64,000 nt of DNA from an uncultured Aquimarina sp. (GTDB lineage: Bacteria; Bacteroidota; Bacteroidia; Flavobacteriales; Flavobacteriaceae): NCBI RefSeq assembly GCF_947492405.1, contig NZ_CANLMP010000001.1, positions 248,001-312,000 on the forward strand, written 5' to 3'. The position numbers and the translations under genes are program-made. Shown piece by piece: positions 40,301-46,807 of the stretch (positions are counted from its first letter, which is position 1; each line of letters starts with the position of its first letter). The notes beneath the pieces were generated by a model, which was given only the letters and a program-made list of their open reading frames with translations, was not told the DNA's origin and ran no database searches.

Positions 40301-43300
40301 CTTTACCAGAGTTATATACGCAGGAGTATTTCTGTGATATCAAATATGCAGTGATCACCGAGGATTATAAATATTATATCGATAGACTTGGTATAAACAA
40401 TATAGAGAGTTTACAGTTCTTAACCATAGCAGAATTTGCTTCTTCAGGTCTTAACTACGGAAGCAGCGCAACAAAGACTGTAATTGATGCATATGTACAG
40501 CACGTCAATCCAGATCCTGACAATGCAGATAGTTGGGTAGATTTTGTAGGAGAGTACTTAACAGAGAATGAACTGCCTTGTCAGCCTGCAGTGATCACCG
40601 TAATTCCTGATGTAGAGGTGGATATTATTGATAATGAAAATGACTGTGAGGAATTTATTCTTAATGTAAGCGAGACTTATAATGCAGATAGCTATAATAA
40701 TTTCCTGGAAGCGAAAAGATTGGCGTTTAAGAAAGCATATCTAAAAGCTGCTTTAAAAAATGTTAATGAGACCTTTACCATGCGTTATTTTGATAAAGAG
40801 TATCAATATACATTGTATTATTATGATCAGTCAGGTAACTTAACACAGACGGTGCCACCTGCAGGAATTGATCGTTTTACAAAAGATGAACTCGATGCTA
40901 ATGGTATCCATGCGCAGATCAATGAGCATAGAGCTTTAAATAATGCTACAGAAAATGCCACATTGCTGCCAAACCACCGTTTGGTGACAGAGTATAAGTA
41001 CAACTCGCTTAATCAATTAGTGTGGCAATACACTCCGGATGGTGGAGAAACTCGTTTTGCCTATGATGATCTAGGTAGAATCATTGCTTCGCAAAACGCG
41101 AGACAAAAAGAAGATAATACCTTTAGTTACACAACCTATGATCAATTAGGGCGTATTACAGAAGCCGGCGAACTTATACCGACAAAGAGTATTGCTATAG
41201 AAGAAAGTTCTGGTAAACTTATATTTACAGCAGATAATACTTGGGTGCCTAATAGACCAGAGGATAATTACCCAAAAAATATCTCTGAAAACCAGATAGA
41301 GGTAACCAAAACGATTTATAGTACACCGGTGTTTAATGCAGCTGCTATTTTTAATACGGTTGTAGACGCTAACGATGATCTAGTAGATAATGCCAGAAAT
41401 AGAGTAACAGGGATCTATTATTTTGATGCTTTTGAATCAGGTATGTTAATCCGACAATATAATAATGCGATTTTCTATGCGTATGATATCCACGGGAATG
41501 TAAAAGAAGTAGTACAGCATAATAAGCAAATGGCTACAGATCCTACTAACAGTATCTCTGGAATTAAGAATATAGAATATGAATATGACCTGATCAGTGG
41601 TAATGTGCAGCGCGTAATTTATCAAAAAGGAAAACCGGATCAGTTTATTCATAAATACGAATATGATGCTGATAACCGTATTGTTAATGTGCAGACCTCT
41701 GATGACAATATGATCTGGGAGCAAGATGCATCCTATCAATATTTTGCACACGGACCGTTAGCCAGAACCGAACTGGGTAATGCCAAAGTACAAGGTATGG
41801 ATTACGCCTACACCTTACAAGGTTGGTTAAAAGGAGTGAACTCAGAAAGCCTAACCCCGGATGCCGATATGGGTAATGATGGTGCTGCTGGATCCAAAGT
41901 AGCAAAAGATGCTATGGGATACTCTTTAAGTTATTACGGAGTAACAGATCCTGCAACAACTAATGGAGACTATACCTCTGTAGGAAACATAAGTACTACA
42001 GCTTTTGCTAACGGAAACACAGCCGGTAAAAACCTGTATAATGGTAATATCAAACAGATGATTACCAGTTTGATCGATAATGATGAGTCTATGCTGGGAT
42101 TACAGCGTAACGAATATGAATATGATCAGTTGAATCGTATCAAACAAATGCAAGGGTATGATGGTAGTGGAAATGAAAATTATAAAACTACCTACGACTA
42201 TGATAATAATGGTAACTTAGAAAAGCTAATGCGTACCGATGATACCGGTACGGTAATGGATAATTTTACCTATAATTATAATGAAGAGGCAACAGCTGAT
42301 CCGATAACCAACAAAAAATACAAACTATCTAATCAATTGCGCTCAGTTTATGATGATCCGAGCATAGATGCAGTATATGATAAAGATATTGATAGCGGGC
42401 AGGAGTTAGATAACTATATCTATGACGAGATCGGACAGTTGATAGAGGATAAGGCAGAAGGTCTTGTTATAGAATGGCGAGTAGATGGTAAAGTAAGGAA
42501 GGTAACTAAGAATGATGGAACTACCATTAGTTTTGGATATGACGGATTAGGAAATCGTATTTCTAAAACTGTGATGCCAGAGAATAAGACGACCTTATAT
42601 GTGCGAGATGCACAAGGAAATACCATGGCGGTATACGATACTTATTCTGACGGAATACCAAATCCAGAAGTAAATCCAATAGAGCTAGAACAAAAAGGAG
42701 AAAACATTGCCGATAATCAAGATTTCAAAGCAGTAGATATGATTACTCTGGGTACGGAGACGGAAGAAGTAGTGGTAGAGCCTACAGCTACGGTTACCTA
42801 TACAGCAGGAAATGGGATTACCTTAAAGCCTAATACGCACCTTAAAGCTGGTGCAGATATACTCGCTAAGATTGCTCCGGTAGAAGGAATGGTAGGTAAT
42901 GAAGAAGGCGTGTTCTTAACCGAGCATCATATTTACGGTAGCAGCCGATTAGGGTTAGAAGAAAAACGTATTAAAACTACCGATGAGGAGACTGCACTAG
43001 CAGACATGTTTACCAATGGAGTAGGAGATAAGCGTTATGAACTAAGCAATCATTTAGGGAATGTATTGAGTGTAATCACCGATCGTAAGTTGATTGATAC
43101 GGAGAATTTAGCTACCTTTACTCCGGACGTTCTTTCATATAATGATTACTATCCGTTTGGGATGCTATTAACAAACCGAAATGGAAATGCCGGTGAGTAC
43201 CGTTATGGCTTCCAGGGACAGGAAAAAGACGATGAACTAAAAGGGGAAGGGAATAGCTTGAACTACACCTTTAGAATGCACGACCCTAGAATCGGTAGGT

Positions 43301-44160
43301 TCTTTTCTATAGACCCTCTAGAAAAGAAATATCCAATGCTAAGCCCTTATCAATTTAGCGGAAATAGACCTGTTGATTCTAAAGAAATTGATGGGTTAGA
43401 AGGTTTTCAATATACGAAATATGGTATAGTGAATGGGCAAAAGACGCCTCTGAAGCAAATAGTTGAGGTAGATGTTATTGTTTTGGTTACTAATAATAAA
43501 AATGAAAAAATCAGTTTTACCACTGGCACTGGTGAAAAAGTAGAAAAAATATTGAATGATAATTTTAATCCATCGGCTATCTATAAGGATAATTGGCTGA
43601 ATAGGAAATTAAGAAAAGATAAAATAGGAAAAAAGAAAAGAGAGTATACGACAACAATTGATGGGCATACAGTTCCGGTGGAGTTCATTTTTAATGTAAA
43701 GGAACAAAATCACGTTGGAGGCGAAAGCAAAAGAGACCGTCATATGAATGCAGATGCAGCTACTCAAAAGAACAGTAAAGATAATAAGTTTGTTTCAACT
43801 GATGGTGATGTAATAAGAAGAGCTGTAACTATAAGTAGGATTGAAAAATCAACTGAGGTTGTAAATGGAGCTAAAATAGCTACTTCTGGGAGTGATGGGA
43901 TTGTTTTTAGAAGACCCGGGTTGTCAGTAATTGTTCACGAGATAATACATAATTTCTTTTCTTACAACCCTAAACTACAGATGTTAAATGATCCCAAGAA
44001 ACATTCTGACAAAAAAATTGGAGGAGGAGGTGCTATGACTTATGGACAGAATTCACCTCCATCACAGAACAATATTGATTTTATTTTGAGTACTGTTCCA
44101 GCAGTTAATGAATCTGAAGTACCCAGAGATAATTCAAGCAAAGAAATAATTAACAATTAA
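34390..44160 (+). CDS. Rhs-repeat polymorphic toxin with zinc-metallopeptidase C-terminal tip
   Basis: 3256 residues. Signal peptide ends near GYA-Q (residue about 24). An FN3-like domain lies near 185-300, followed by an Rhs-associated start (NVVIDPNGQSSISYIDPQGR, about 515-535), a long Cys-containing body with repeated modules (about 700-2090) and YD repeats from about 2138. The Rhs core (DYYPFGMLLTNRNG, YRYGFQGQEKDDELKGEG, RMHDPRIGRFFSIDPLEKKYP) lies at 2919-2990. The variable tip (about 3001-3256) carries H3183-E-I-I-H3187, a zincin motif, with a later GGGGAMTYG that may be the Met-turn. In Rhs proteins the core forms a shell and the tip is the toxin. Bases 43144-43225 inside the core form one arm of an 82-bp inverted repeat. 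Confidence 0.88.
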   Translation: MNTKNLHKALLSLLLVIGSIGYAQNEDVYTADQLNDIIDNSNATFVFEESVLPNDDIKDVNPMTYIALNVDEQLGAASWFRFSVELEITSLFPEGEPAKTVVLEVESNNIPGSGGSFTNVNKHLLRDVYGATVRIVKTTYKDVDTDSAEQNNVSIPENVSLTVGFDVDRYFNLDPANAPQVSVPTAQDIAVAKEVAISWTEVTGAIGYDLEWTWVDSYSKDFNTPLRPDQIDFSTRDFELDNTRIQTDTTNYSIPLIYSKGYIIFRVRAVGKYLEDITKYKYGQWSSGLDEKQKVDQWPHVVEVTQDHENNKNWQFQASYAEEGKKKEVVSYFDGTLRNRQTVTKINSDNRAIIGEVIYDAQGRPGIEVLPVPVNENEIRYYENFNLNETNAPYSYQDFDTEDKISPNEVKTIGMSNAAGASKYYSVNNDIATIFRDRIAQASGKPFSQIEYTSDNTGRIKRKGGVGSDHQLGSKHEMRYYYGKPKQKELNRLFGYNVGNEIHYKKNVVIDPNGQSSISYIDPQGRTIATALAGGSPTSLVPLFDETNNVLHELITFDLFEDPKSNANYVTRNFGALEDAKFYASQQVNAADLTDYFFDYTLDVNELKFTDECADDTNGYPYVYDLQLDVMNDIGESLLTNSVNTTLTTDTSLSLLTLKDSVLDLEAGSFGIAKLLKINKEKLEEYTEDYIARITDETNTECYIDPSPFSPDASLDGCFIKDKESCRNAILMGQEVGIAKENYITQQLESYNQFSTADEIVMLRERFAREFDLLLAVCEETFGTDGISTDGTDNQDEVIKNSISCNNDKDALIKDMSIAGQYGMQFIEEAIEDETLQTWENLEPLSIFKEDNILFSANGNSWRNPFHYEKDLGSDTGHYYDENGFVSYIRVKDLGNDTYDPQILEGAPKEETEQEGYYNVEPQYITDINQLRSYWQDSWGESLIVYHPEYTYLEYSFAVCAQIENIGTSFRMNSDGFNNYIMGLDYEGAKAFGVFSTGAETFLSDNDPYFRSSIPNFEIGASYSNRVNLMEYALNTYYDSFDTFMLQVAYNTAFCNSVSDCNNNFSSFGELTISLGSLSPADQNRVWQTYRSYYLALKQKIQFVLSSLYAYNNGFYNTCIGVDEAPASLVAVISDYPQAGAINGLFNQPSDNLCNTNGNELYLEKEKRFPPIDDLYNSGQDTADVVQETINQANYEYFINTGICPMARDMELYLNGLATELDDNEKPISLVGTREYKGQYLSKDLFEELGGTLPVGSFNVVGTPNGSTLSLTFDNGTPVTLTLTDIDAANYSWTGYNNQWRITKMSGVYDDENQYNTSTQTFGFKILVRVQPTTGDTSSFEEIVLSGTTQARIGQCSINNSGNDVGQDLGSGAEGTSVFNDCDKQPRFKAAMINLMNALVQNGNIGSTDYEITNLDAYRDSYLPEYFEIPVGEEVYWNVLGNTCYIETDNETHLTYVLDGNLPSGSDYIISGLFIGETINNVTGLSNVANLTYLDANFSKVKIEGRIFKEAKTLLNFSCCGVVDNPGEDDFETCENGGVSLDSQVEFYFKELMNALLANGEFFNKDVSLGNYPEYNDFIQKYLQSNALRNCGDIGSCTNNDFVDFFNTNEVFWSYNDFSSQIRLRIHYLNQHNFDIVIDGDVDDITLVKEIELGASSEGRRRFRFFYYINNTTEERQRNGNDFGFQFSSEYPSEEGEFSGAYFSCDLFDILEDDTNTGISCSSYAEDEILFEDYQTQLWNLIIQKNQTSNFGIFRDNLVNNFVNELDLNERVIQLKATSVNYFFDQDDLTEYKVNDNFSTILIGESESNSDVHSLVIRLGYESSPFIENQIKEPFNLNDVGQFVSFDFIGRVLNTTARLERVRLTYIDKKKQTVTTETLVEFRSRSPQPDNPELWQSAPFFLCTLLDYEPVSIRTNINSSSQDLSFNTKNTTNSEEPGSCLPCIPQTVEPVSCTDAYITLQSVAAGIQGYTLPELYTQEYFCDIKYAVITEDYKYYIDRLGINNIESLQFLTIAEFASSGLNYGSSATKTVIDAYVQHVNPDPDNADSWVDFVGEYLTENELPCQPAVITVIPDVEVDIIDNENDCEEFILNVSETYNADSYNNFLEAKRLAFKKAYLKAALKNVNETFTMRYFDKEYQYTLYYYDQSGNLTQTVPPAGIDRFTKDELDANGIHAQINEHRALNNATENATLLPNHRLVTEYKYNSLNQLVWQYTPDGGETRFAYDDLGRIIASQNARQKEDNTFSYTTYDQLGRITEAGELIPTKSIAIEESSGKLIFTADNTWVPNRPEDNYPKNISENQIEVTKTIYSTPVFNAAAIFNTVVDANDDLVDNARNRVTGIYYFDAFESGMLIRQYNNAIFYAYDIHGNVKEVVQHNKQMATDPTNSISGIKNIEYEYDLISGNVQRVIYQKGKPDQFIHKYEYDADNRIVNVQTSDDNMIWEQDASYQYFAHGPLARTELGNAKVQGMDYAYTLQGWLKGVNSESLTPDADMGNDGAAGSKVAKDAMGYSLSYYGVTDPATTNGDYTSVGNISTTAFANGNTAGKNLYNGNIKQMITSLIDNDESMLGLQRNEYEYDQLNRIKQMQGYDGSGNENYKTTYDYDNNGNLEKLMRTDDTGTVMDNFTYNYNEEATADPITNKKYKLSNQLRSVYDDPSIDAVYDKDIDSGQELDNYIYDEIGQLIEDKAEGLVIEWRVDGKVRKVTKNDGTTISFGYDGLGNRISKTVMPENKTTLYVRDAQGNTMAVYDTYSDGIPNPEVNPIELEQKGENIADNQDFKAVDMITLGTETEEVVVEPTATVTYTAGNGITLKPNTHLKAGADILAKIAPVEGMVGNEEGVFLTEHHIYGSSRLGLEEKRIKTTDEETALADMFTNGVGDKRYELSNHLGNVLSVITDRKLIDTENLATFTPDVLSYNDYYPFGMLLTNRNGNAGEYRYGFQGQEKDDELKGEGNSLNYTFRMHDPRIGRFFSIDPLEKKYPMLSPYQFSGNRPVDSKEIDGLEGFQYTKYGIVNGQKTPLKQIVEVDVIVLVTNNKNEKISFTTGTGEKVEKILNDNFNPSAIYKDNWLNRKLRKDKIGKKKREYTTTIDGHTVPVEFIFNVKEQNHVGGESKRDRHMNADAATQKNSKDNKFVSTDGDVIRRAVTISRIEKSTEVVNGAKIATSGSDGIVFRRPGLSVIVHEIIHNFFSYNPKLQMLNDPKKHSDKKIGGGGAMTYGQNSPPSQNNIDFILSTVPAVNESEVPRDNSSKEIINN
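43144..43225 (+). repeat. 82-bp inverted repeat, left copy (inside the expressed Rhs core)
   Basis: Begins GATTACTATCCGTTTGGG and ends CCAGGGACAGGAAA. It is identical over 82 bases to the reverse complement of 47803-47884. It encodes the core segment DYYPFGM to YGFQGQE. Outside the repeat the two sites share no similarity; inside, toward each tip, similarity continues at a lower level. Confidence 0.95.
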
Positions 44161-44720
44161 TGTTTAGATTTACTTTTATAATATGTTTTCTTTTTACTAG
44201 TTTTTTGTTTTCTCAACAAAATTATGATGGCTATATTTTATGTATTGACAATTCTGAAACTGGAGATAAAAATCTAAATCAGTACTATTATTTGCCGTCA
44301 AATTATTTAAAACATAGTTTTATTTTTGATAAAAAGAATTTGGAATTTGAAGATGATGAATTAGAACATAAAATTCGTTCTGCGAAGGGCTTAAAAGTTT
44401 ATAAAAATATATATGATTTTGAAGGTCAAAGTTCTAATATAAAAAAGAAGGATTTAAAATTTTATGTGAATCTTAATTTTCAACTGGTTTATTTTCATTA
44501 TGAGTATGATACCTCAACTATTAATGAAAAATATTTTTTAAAAAAAATTAAGGGAAATAAATATTATCTGGGTAAGATTAAATTTAGTGGTTTTGAGCTA
44601 ATAGACAATGATTATTTAAAATCTGAAGTTTTAAAAATATTTGTTTTTGAAATAGAAAGAATTGAACCTACGAATCAAATTGAACAAAAACAAATGATAA
44701 AATTTATTAAAAAAAAGTAA
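44160..44720 (+). CDS. Small secreted protein, candidate immunity partner of the metallopeptidase tip
   Basis: 186 residues. A signal peptide is clear (MFRFTFIICFLFTSFLFS-QQ). The rest is a Lys/Tyr-rich alpha/beta domain with no recognised family. The start overlaps the Rhs stop by one base (TAATG), the classical arrangement of a toxin tip and its immunity gene. Export to the periplasm would fit a toxin that acts in the envelope. AT content is high and Lys runs are frequent, unlike the Rhs core upstream, as expected for an exchangeable tip cassette. Confidence 0.72.
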   Translation: MFRFTFIICFLFTSFLFSQQNYDGYILCIDNSETGDKNLNQYYYLPSNYLKHSFIFDKKNLEFEDDELEHKIRSAKGLKVYKNIYDFEGQSSNIKKKDLKFYVNLNFQLVYFHYEYDTSTINEKYFLKKIKGNKYYLGKIKFSGFELIDNDYLKSEVLKIFVFEIERIEPTNQIEQKQMIKFIKKK

Positions 44721-44811
44721 AAAAAATTAGATTCTTTTCTAGTAAACCTCCTCGCTAGGATTCTTCATAGACGAGTGTCATATTGGATCAGTTGGAAAAA
44801 AATATAAATCT

Positions 44812-44837
44812 GGATGGCGTGGATTTGTAACCTGTGA
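44812..44837 (+). repeat. Degenerate REP-like repeat, left of the recombinase gene
   Basis: GATGGCGTGGATTTGTAA and following bases match the reverse complement of 46145-46170 at 18 of 26 positions, with most differences being transitions. The unit is itself partly palindromic around ATTTG-AAT. Confidence 0.5.
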
Positions 44838-44921
44838 GGTTGTAGCAAATTATAAACAAAAGCTGCTTAGATAGGCCTTAGGTAGTTTTTTTTATTCTAG
44901 TAACTTGAATGAAAAACAATT

Positions 44922-44952
44922 TTTGCGCTAATTAATATAAACAGTACATTTG
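44922..44952 (+). promoter_or_regulatory. Promoter of the recombinase gene
   Basis: TTTG at 44922-44925, a 19-nt spacer, and TACATTTG at 44945-44952: an exact fit to the Bacteroidetes TTTG-N19-TAnnTTTG consensus, 53 nt before the ATG. Confidence 0.75.
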
Positions 44953-45005
44953 TAGCTCTTCACAAAAACATCTATAGTTTTAAAGGCTTTATATTTTTAG
45001 GCTAT

Positions 45006-46058
45006 ATGAAAAAAACTACTCCCATTCTGCCATTATTTAAGCAGTTTATTCGTGATTCTGAGACAGGTAAGCGCTTAAAAAAGAATGGTACTAAAATTAC
45101 TAAAGGTACTATCGAGAATTATCGGTATGTACTGCATAACTTAATAGAGTTTACAACTACTACAGATTTTGATCTGCGCATCAGTGATGCTAGTAAACTG
45201 ACCAAACGTGAATTAGCTTCAGAAAAGAATTACTGGAAAAAATTCTATCGCAAATTCTCTGATTTTATGTACAAAAAGGGGTGTTATGATAATTATGTCG
45301 GTGCGAATATGAAACAGATACGAACCTTTTTTAATTATCTAAAAAACGAAAAACACTATAATACCGGGGATTTTCATAAGCTGTTATATGTACGTAAAGA
45401 AGAAGTAGATATCTTGGTATTGTCTCCAGAACAGTTAAAATTTCTGATTCATGATCAGAAGTTTCAGAAAATATTAACTCCTTCAGAAAAGCGTATTAAA
45501 GATATCTTTGTTTTTGGATGTACCACAGGCTTACGATTCTCGGATATATTTTTGTTGACCAATAAGAATTTTGAGCTGCAAAATGACGAATGGTACCTAA
45601 AGGTGAAAAGTAAAAAAACAAAGTCGTATAGCGCAGTAAAGCTTCCTAACTACGTCATAGATATTTATAAGAAATACAAATCCAGAAGTAACAAGAATAT
45701 GCTATTTACACCGATTACGTTATTTAATTTTAATAAAACCTTAAAAAGCATTGGTAAGAAAGCTAATTTTACGGCTCCTATCGAGCTTTCTAGAGAACGA
45801 CAAGGGAAACCCTACAACGCTTCTAAAAACGTACAGAAAAAGCCTGAGCGATTTTGTGATAAAATGAGTTCTCATATGATGAGACGTACAGCTATTACTA
45901 CACTACTAATTTTAGGTATGCCAGAACACTTGGTACGTTCTATTAGCGGTCATAGTGCTAACAGTAATTCTTTTTATCGATATGTACATTTCGCGCAGTC
46001 TTATGTAGATACAGAAATAGAAAAAATTCATAATAAGCTGGAAGCTTATGGTGAGTAG
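45006..46058 (+). CDS. Tyrosine recombinase / integrase, candidate invertase of the Rhs tip switch
   Basis: 350 residues. A SAM-like core-binding domain (about 8-120) is followed by the catalytic domain. Active-site residues can be read as R177 (TTGLRFSD), K in the KVKSKKTK beta hairpin (about 199-206), H290-x-x-R293 (HMMRRT), H316 (SGHSANS) and nucleophile Y326 (FYRYVHF). It is of the Bacteroidetes transposon/invertase type. It lies between the two toxin cassettes and inside the 82-bp inverted repeats, with a strong promoter of its own, and is flanked by a pair of degenerate REP-like repeats. Mobile-element integrase is the alternative, but no other transfer genes or att-like direct repeats are seen. 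Confidence 0.93.
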   Translation: MKKTTPILPLFKQFIRDSETGKRLKKNGTKITKGTIENYRYVLHNLIEFTTTTDFDLRISDASKLTKRELASEKNYWKKFYRKFSDFMYKKGCYDNYVGANMKQIRTFFNYLKNEKHYNTGDFHKLLYVRKEEVDILVLSPEQLKFLIHDQKFQKILTPSEKRIKDIFVFGCTTGLRFSDIFLLTNKNFELQNDEWYLKVKSKKTKSYSAVKLPNYVIDIYKKYKSRSNKNMLFTPITLFNFNKTLKSIGKKANFTAPIELSRERQGKPYNASKNVQKKPERFCDKMSSHMMRRTAITTLLILGMPEHLVRSISGHSANSNSFYRYVHFAQSYVDTEIEKIHNKLEAYGE

Positions 46059-46091
46059 CTGGTTTCTGCACTGAATATTCTTACAACAACA

Positions 46092-46114
46092 AAAGCTACT
46101 GCAAAAGTAGCTTT
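46092..46114 (+). terminator. Terminator after the recombinase gene (probably bidirectional)
   Basis: AAAGCTACT (46092-46100) pairs with AGTAGCTTT (46106-46114) around GCAAA. A T-rich stretch follows and an A-rich stretch precedes, so it can serve both the recombinase and the converging minus-strand cassette. Confidence 0.7.
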
Positions 46115-46144
46115 GTTATAAATTATAGTATCTTTTTTATAAAT

Positions 46145-46170
46145 GCACGGATTGCAAATCTGCGCTATCG
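46145..46170 (-). repeat. Degenerate REP-like repeat, right of the recombinase gene
   Basis: GCACGGATTGCAAATC and following bases; inverted partner of 44812-44837. A further hairpin (CAC-TTTA-GTG) and G-rich bases lie at 46214-46240. Confidence 0.5.
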
Positions 46171-46244
46171 GGTTTACATCTTCGGCCACTAGTCAAAGAT
46201 ATAGCGGTAGCGATCACTTTAGTGAAAGCGAGGGCCACTTCTAA

Positions 46245-46805
46245 TTACTCGTTCTTTACATACACCTTAAACTGAAAACAATATTTTGCATCGGTAACCC
46301 TATAAGATGCAGAATCTGTTCCCTTGTACATACCATAAGCTTTTAAAGAAATATGATCATTTATAATGCCGCGAATATAATTGTCACCTAGTTTTGTTGG
46401 AGTAATATAAAAAGGTTTCGTAATAGTATCTAAAAAACTTTTAGAATGCCCAACTAAAGTATCGCAAGGTAAATTAAAATAACGTTTAAATAACTCGTCA
46501 TCCGCCATTTTTATGGGTTTGACATCCAAACACGCAAGCAAAAACCTAATATCATTCGATGTAGTTTTGATACTATCTTCTAAAGAACTAAAATATTTAA
46601 TTTCTCCACGTACTTTCTTATTTAAAATTAAAGTATCGGGTATCAAAAAATCAATTAAAGTCTCTTTAGCTAATTTATCGTCTTTCCCAGATATATACAT
46701 TGCATTCTTGCTTTCATCAAAGGAAAAAGCATTATTATCAATTTTATCTCTTTTTAAACAAGAAATAACTAATAATAAAATAAATAAATATTTAATTTTC
46801 CACAT
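46245..46805 (-). CDS. Lipoprotein, candidate immunity partner of the silent Rhs tip
   Basis: 186 residues with a lipoprotein signal (MWKIKYLFILLLVISC-LKRD). The rest has no recognised family; a C-terminal beta-rich part ends YCFQFKVYVKN. It starts 2 nt after the stop of the silent tip, mirroring the toxin-partner arrangement at 44160. It has the same length as that protein (186 aa) but no obvious sequence likeness apart from being exported. In the present orientation no promoter is evident, so it may be silent together with its toxin, or be read through from outside. Confidence 0.7.
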   Translation of the reverse strand: MWKIKYLFILLLVISCLKRDKIDNNAFSFDESKNAMYISGKDDKLAKETLIDFLIPDTLILNKKVRGEIKYFSSLEDSIKTTSNDIRFLLACLDVKPIKMADDELFKRYFNLPCDTLVGHSKSFLDTITKPFYITPTKLGDNYIRGIINDHISLKAYGMYKGTDSASYRVTDAKYCFQFKVYVKNE

Positions 46806-46807
46806 AA

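Larger units (their letters stand above)
44721..45005. other. Intergenic region before the recombinase gene
   Basis: 285 nt. Holds one arm of a degenerate inverted repeat (44812-44837), a T-run near 44886-44893 and the recombinase promoter (44922-44952). No gene seen. Confidence 0.6.

Noticed and set aside
45006..46058. Recombinase read as part of a prophage or conjugative transposon
   Set aside because: No phage, transfer or replication genes nearby, and no direct-repeat attachment sites seen. Local inversion fits the layout better.
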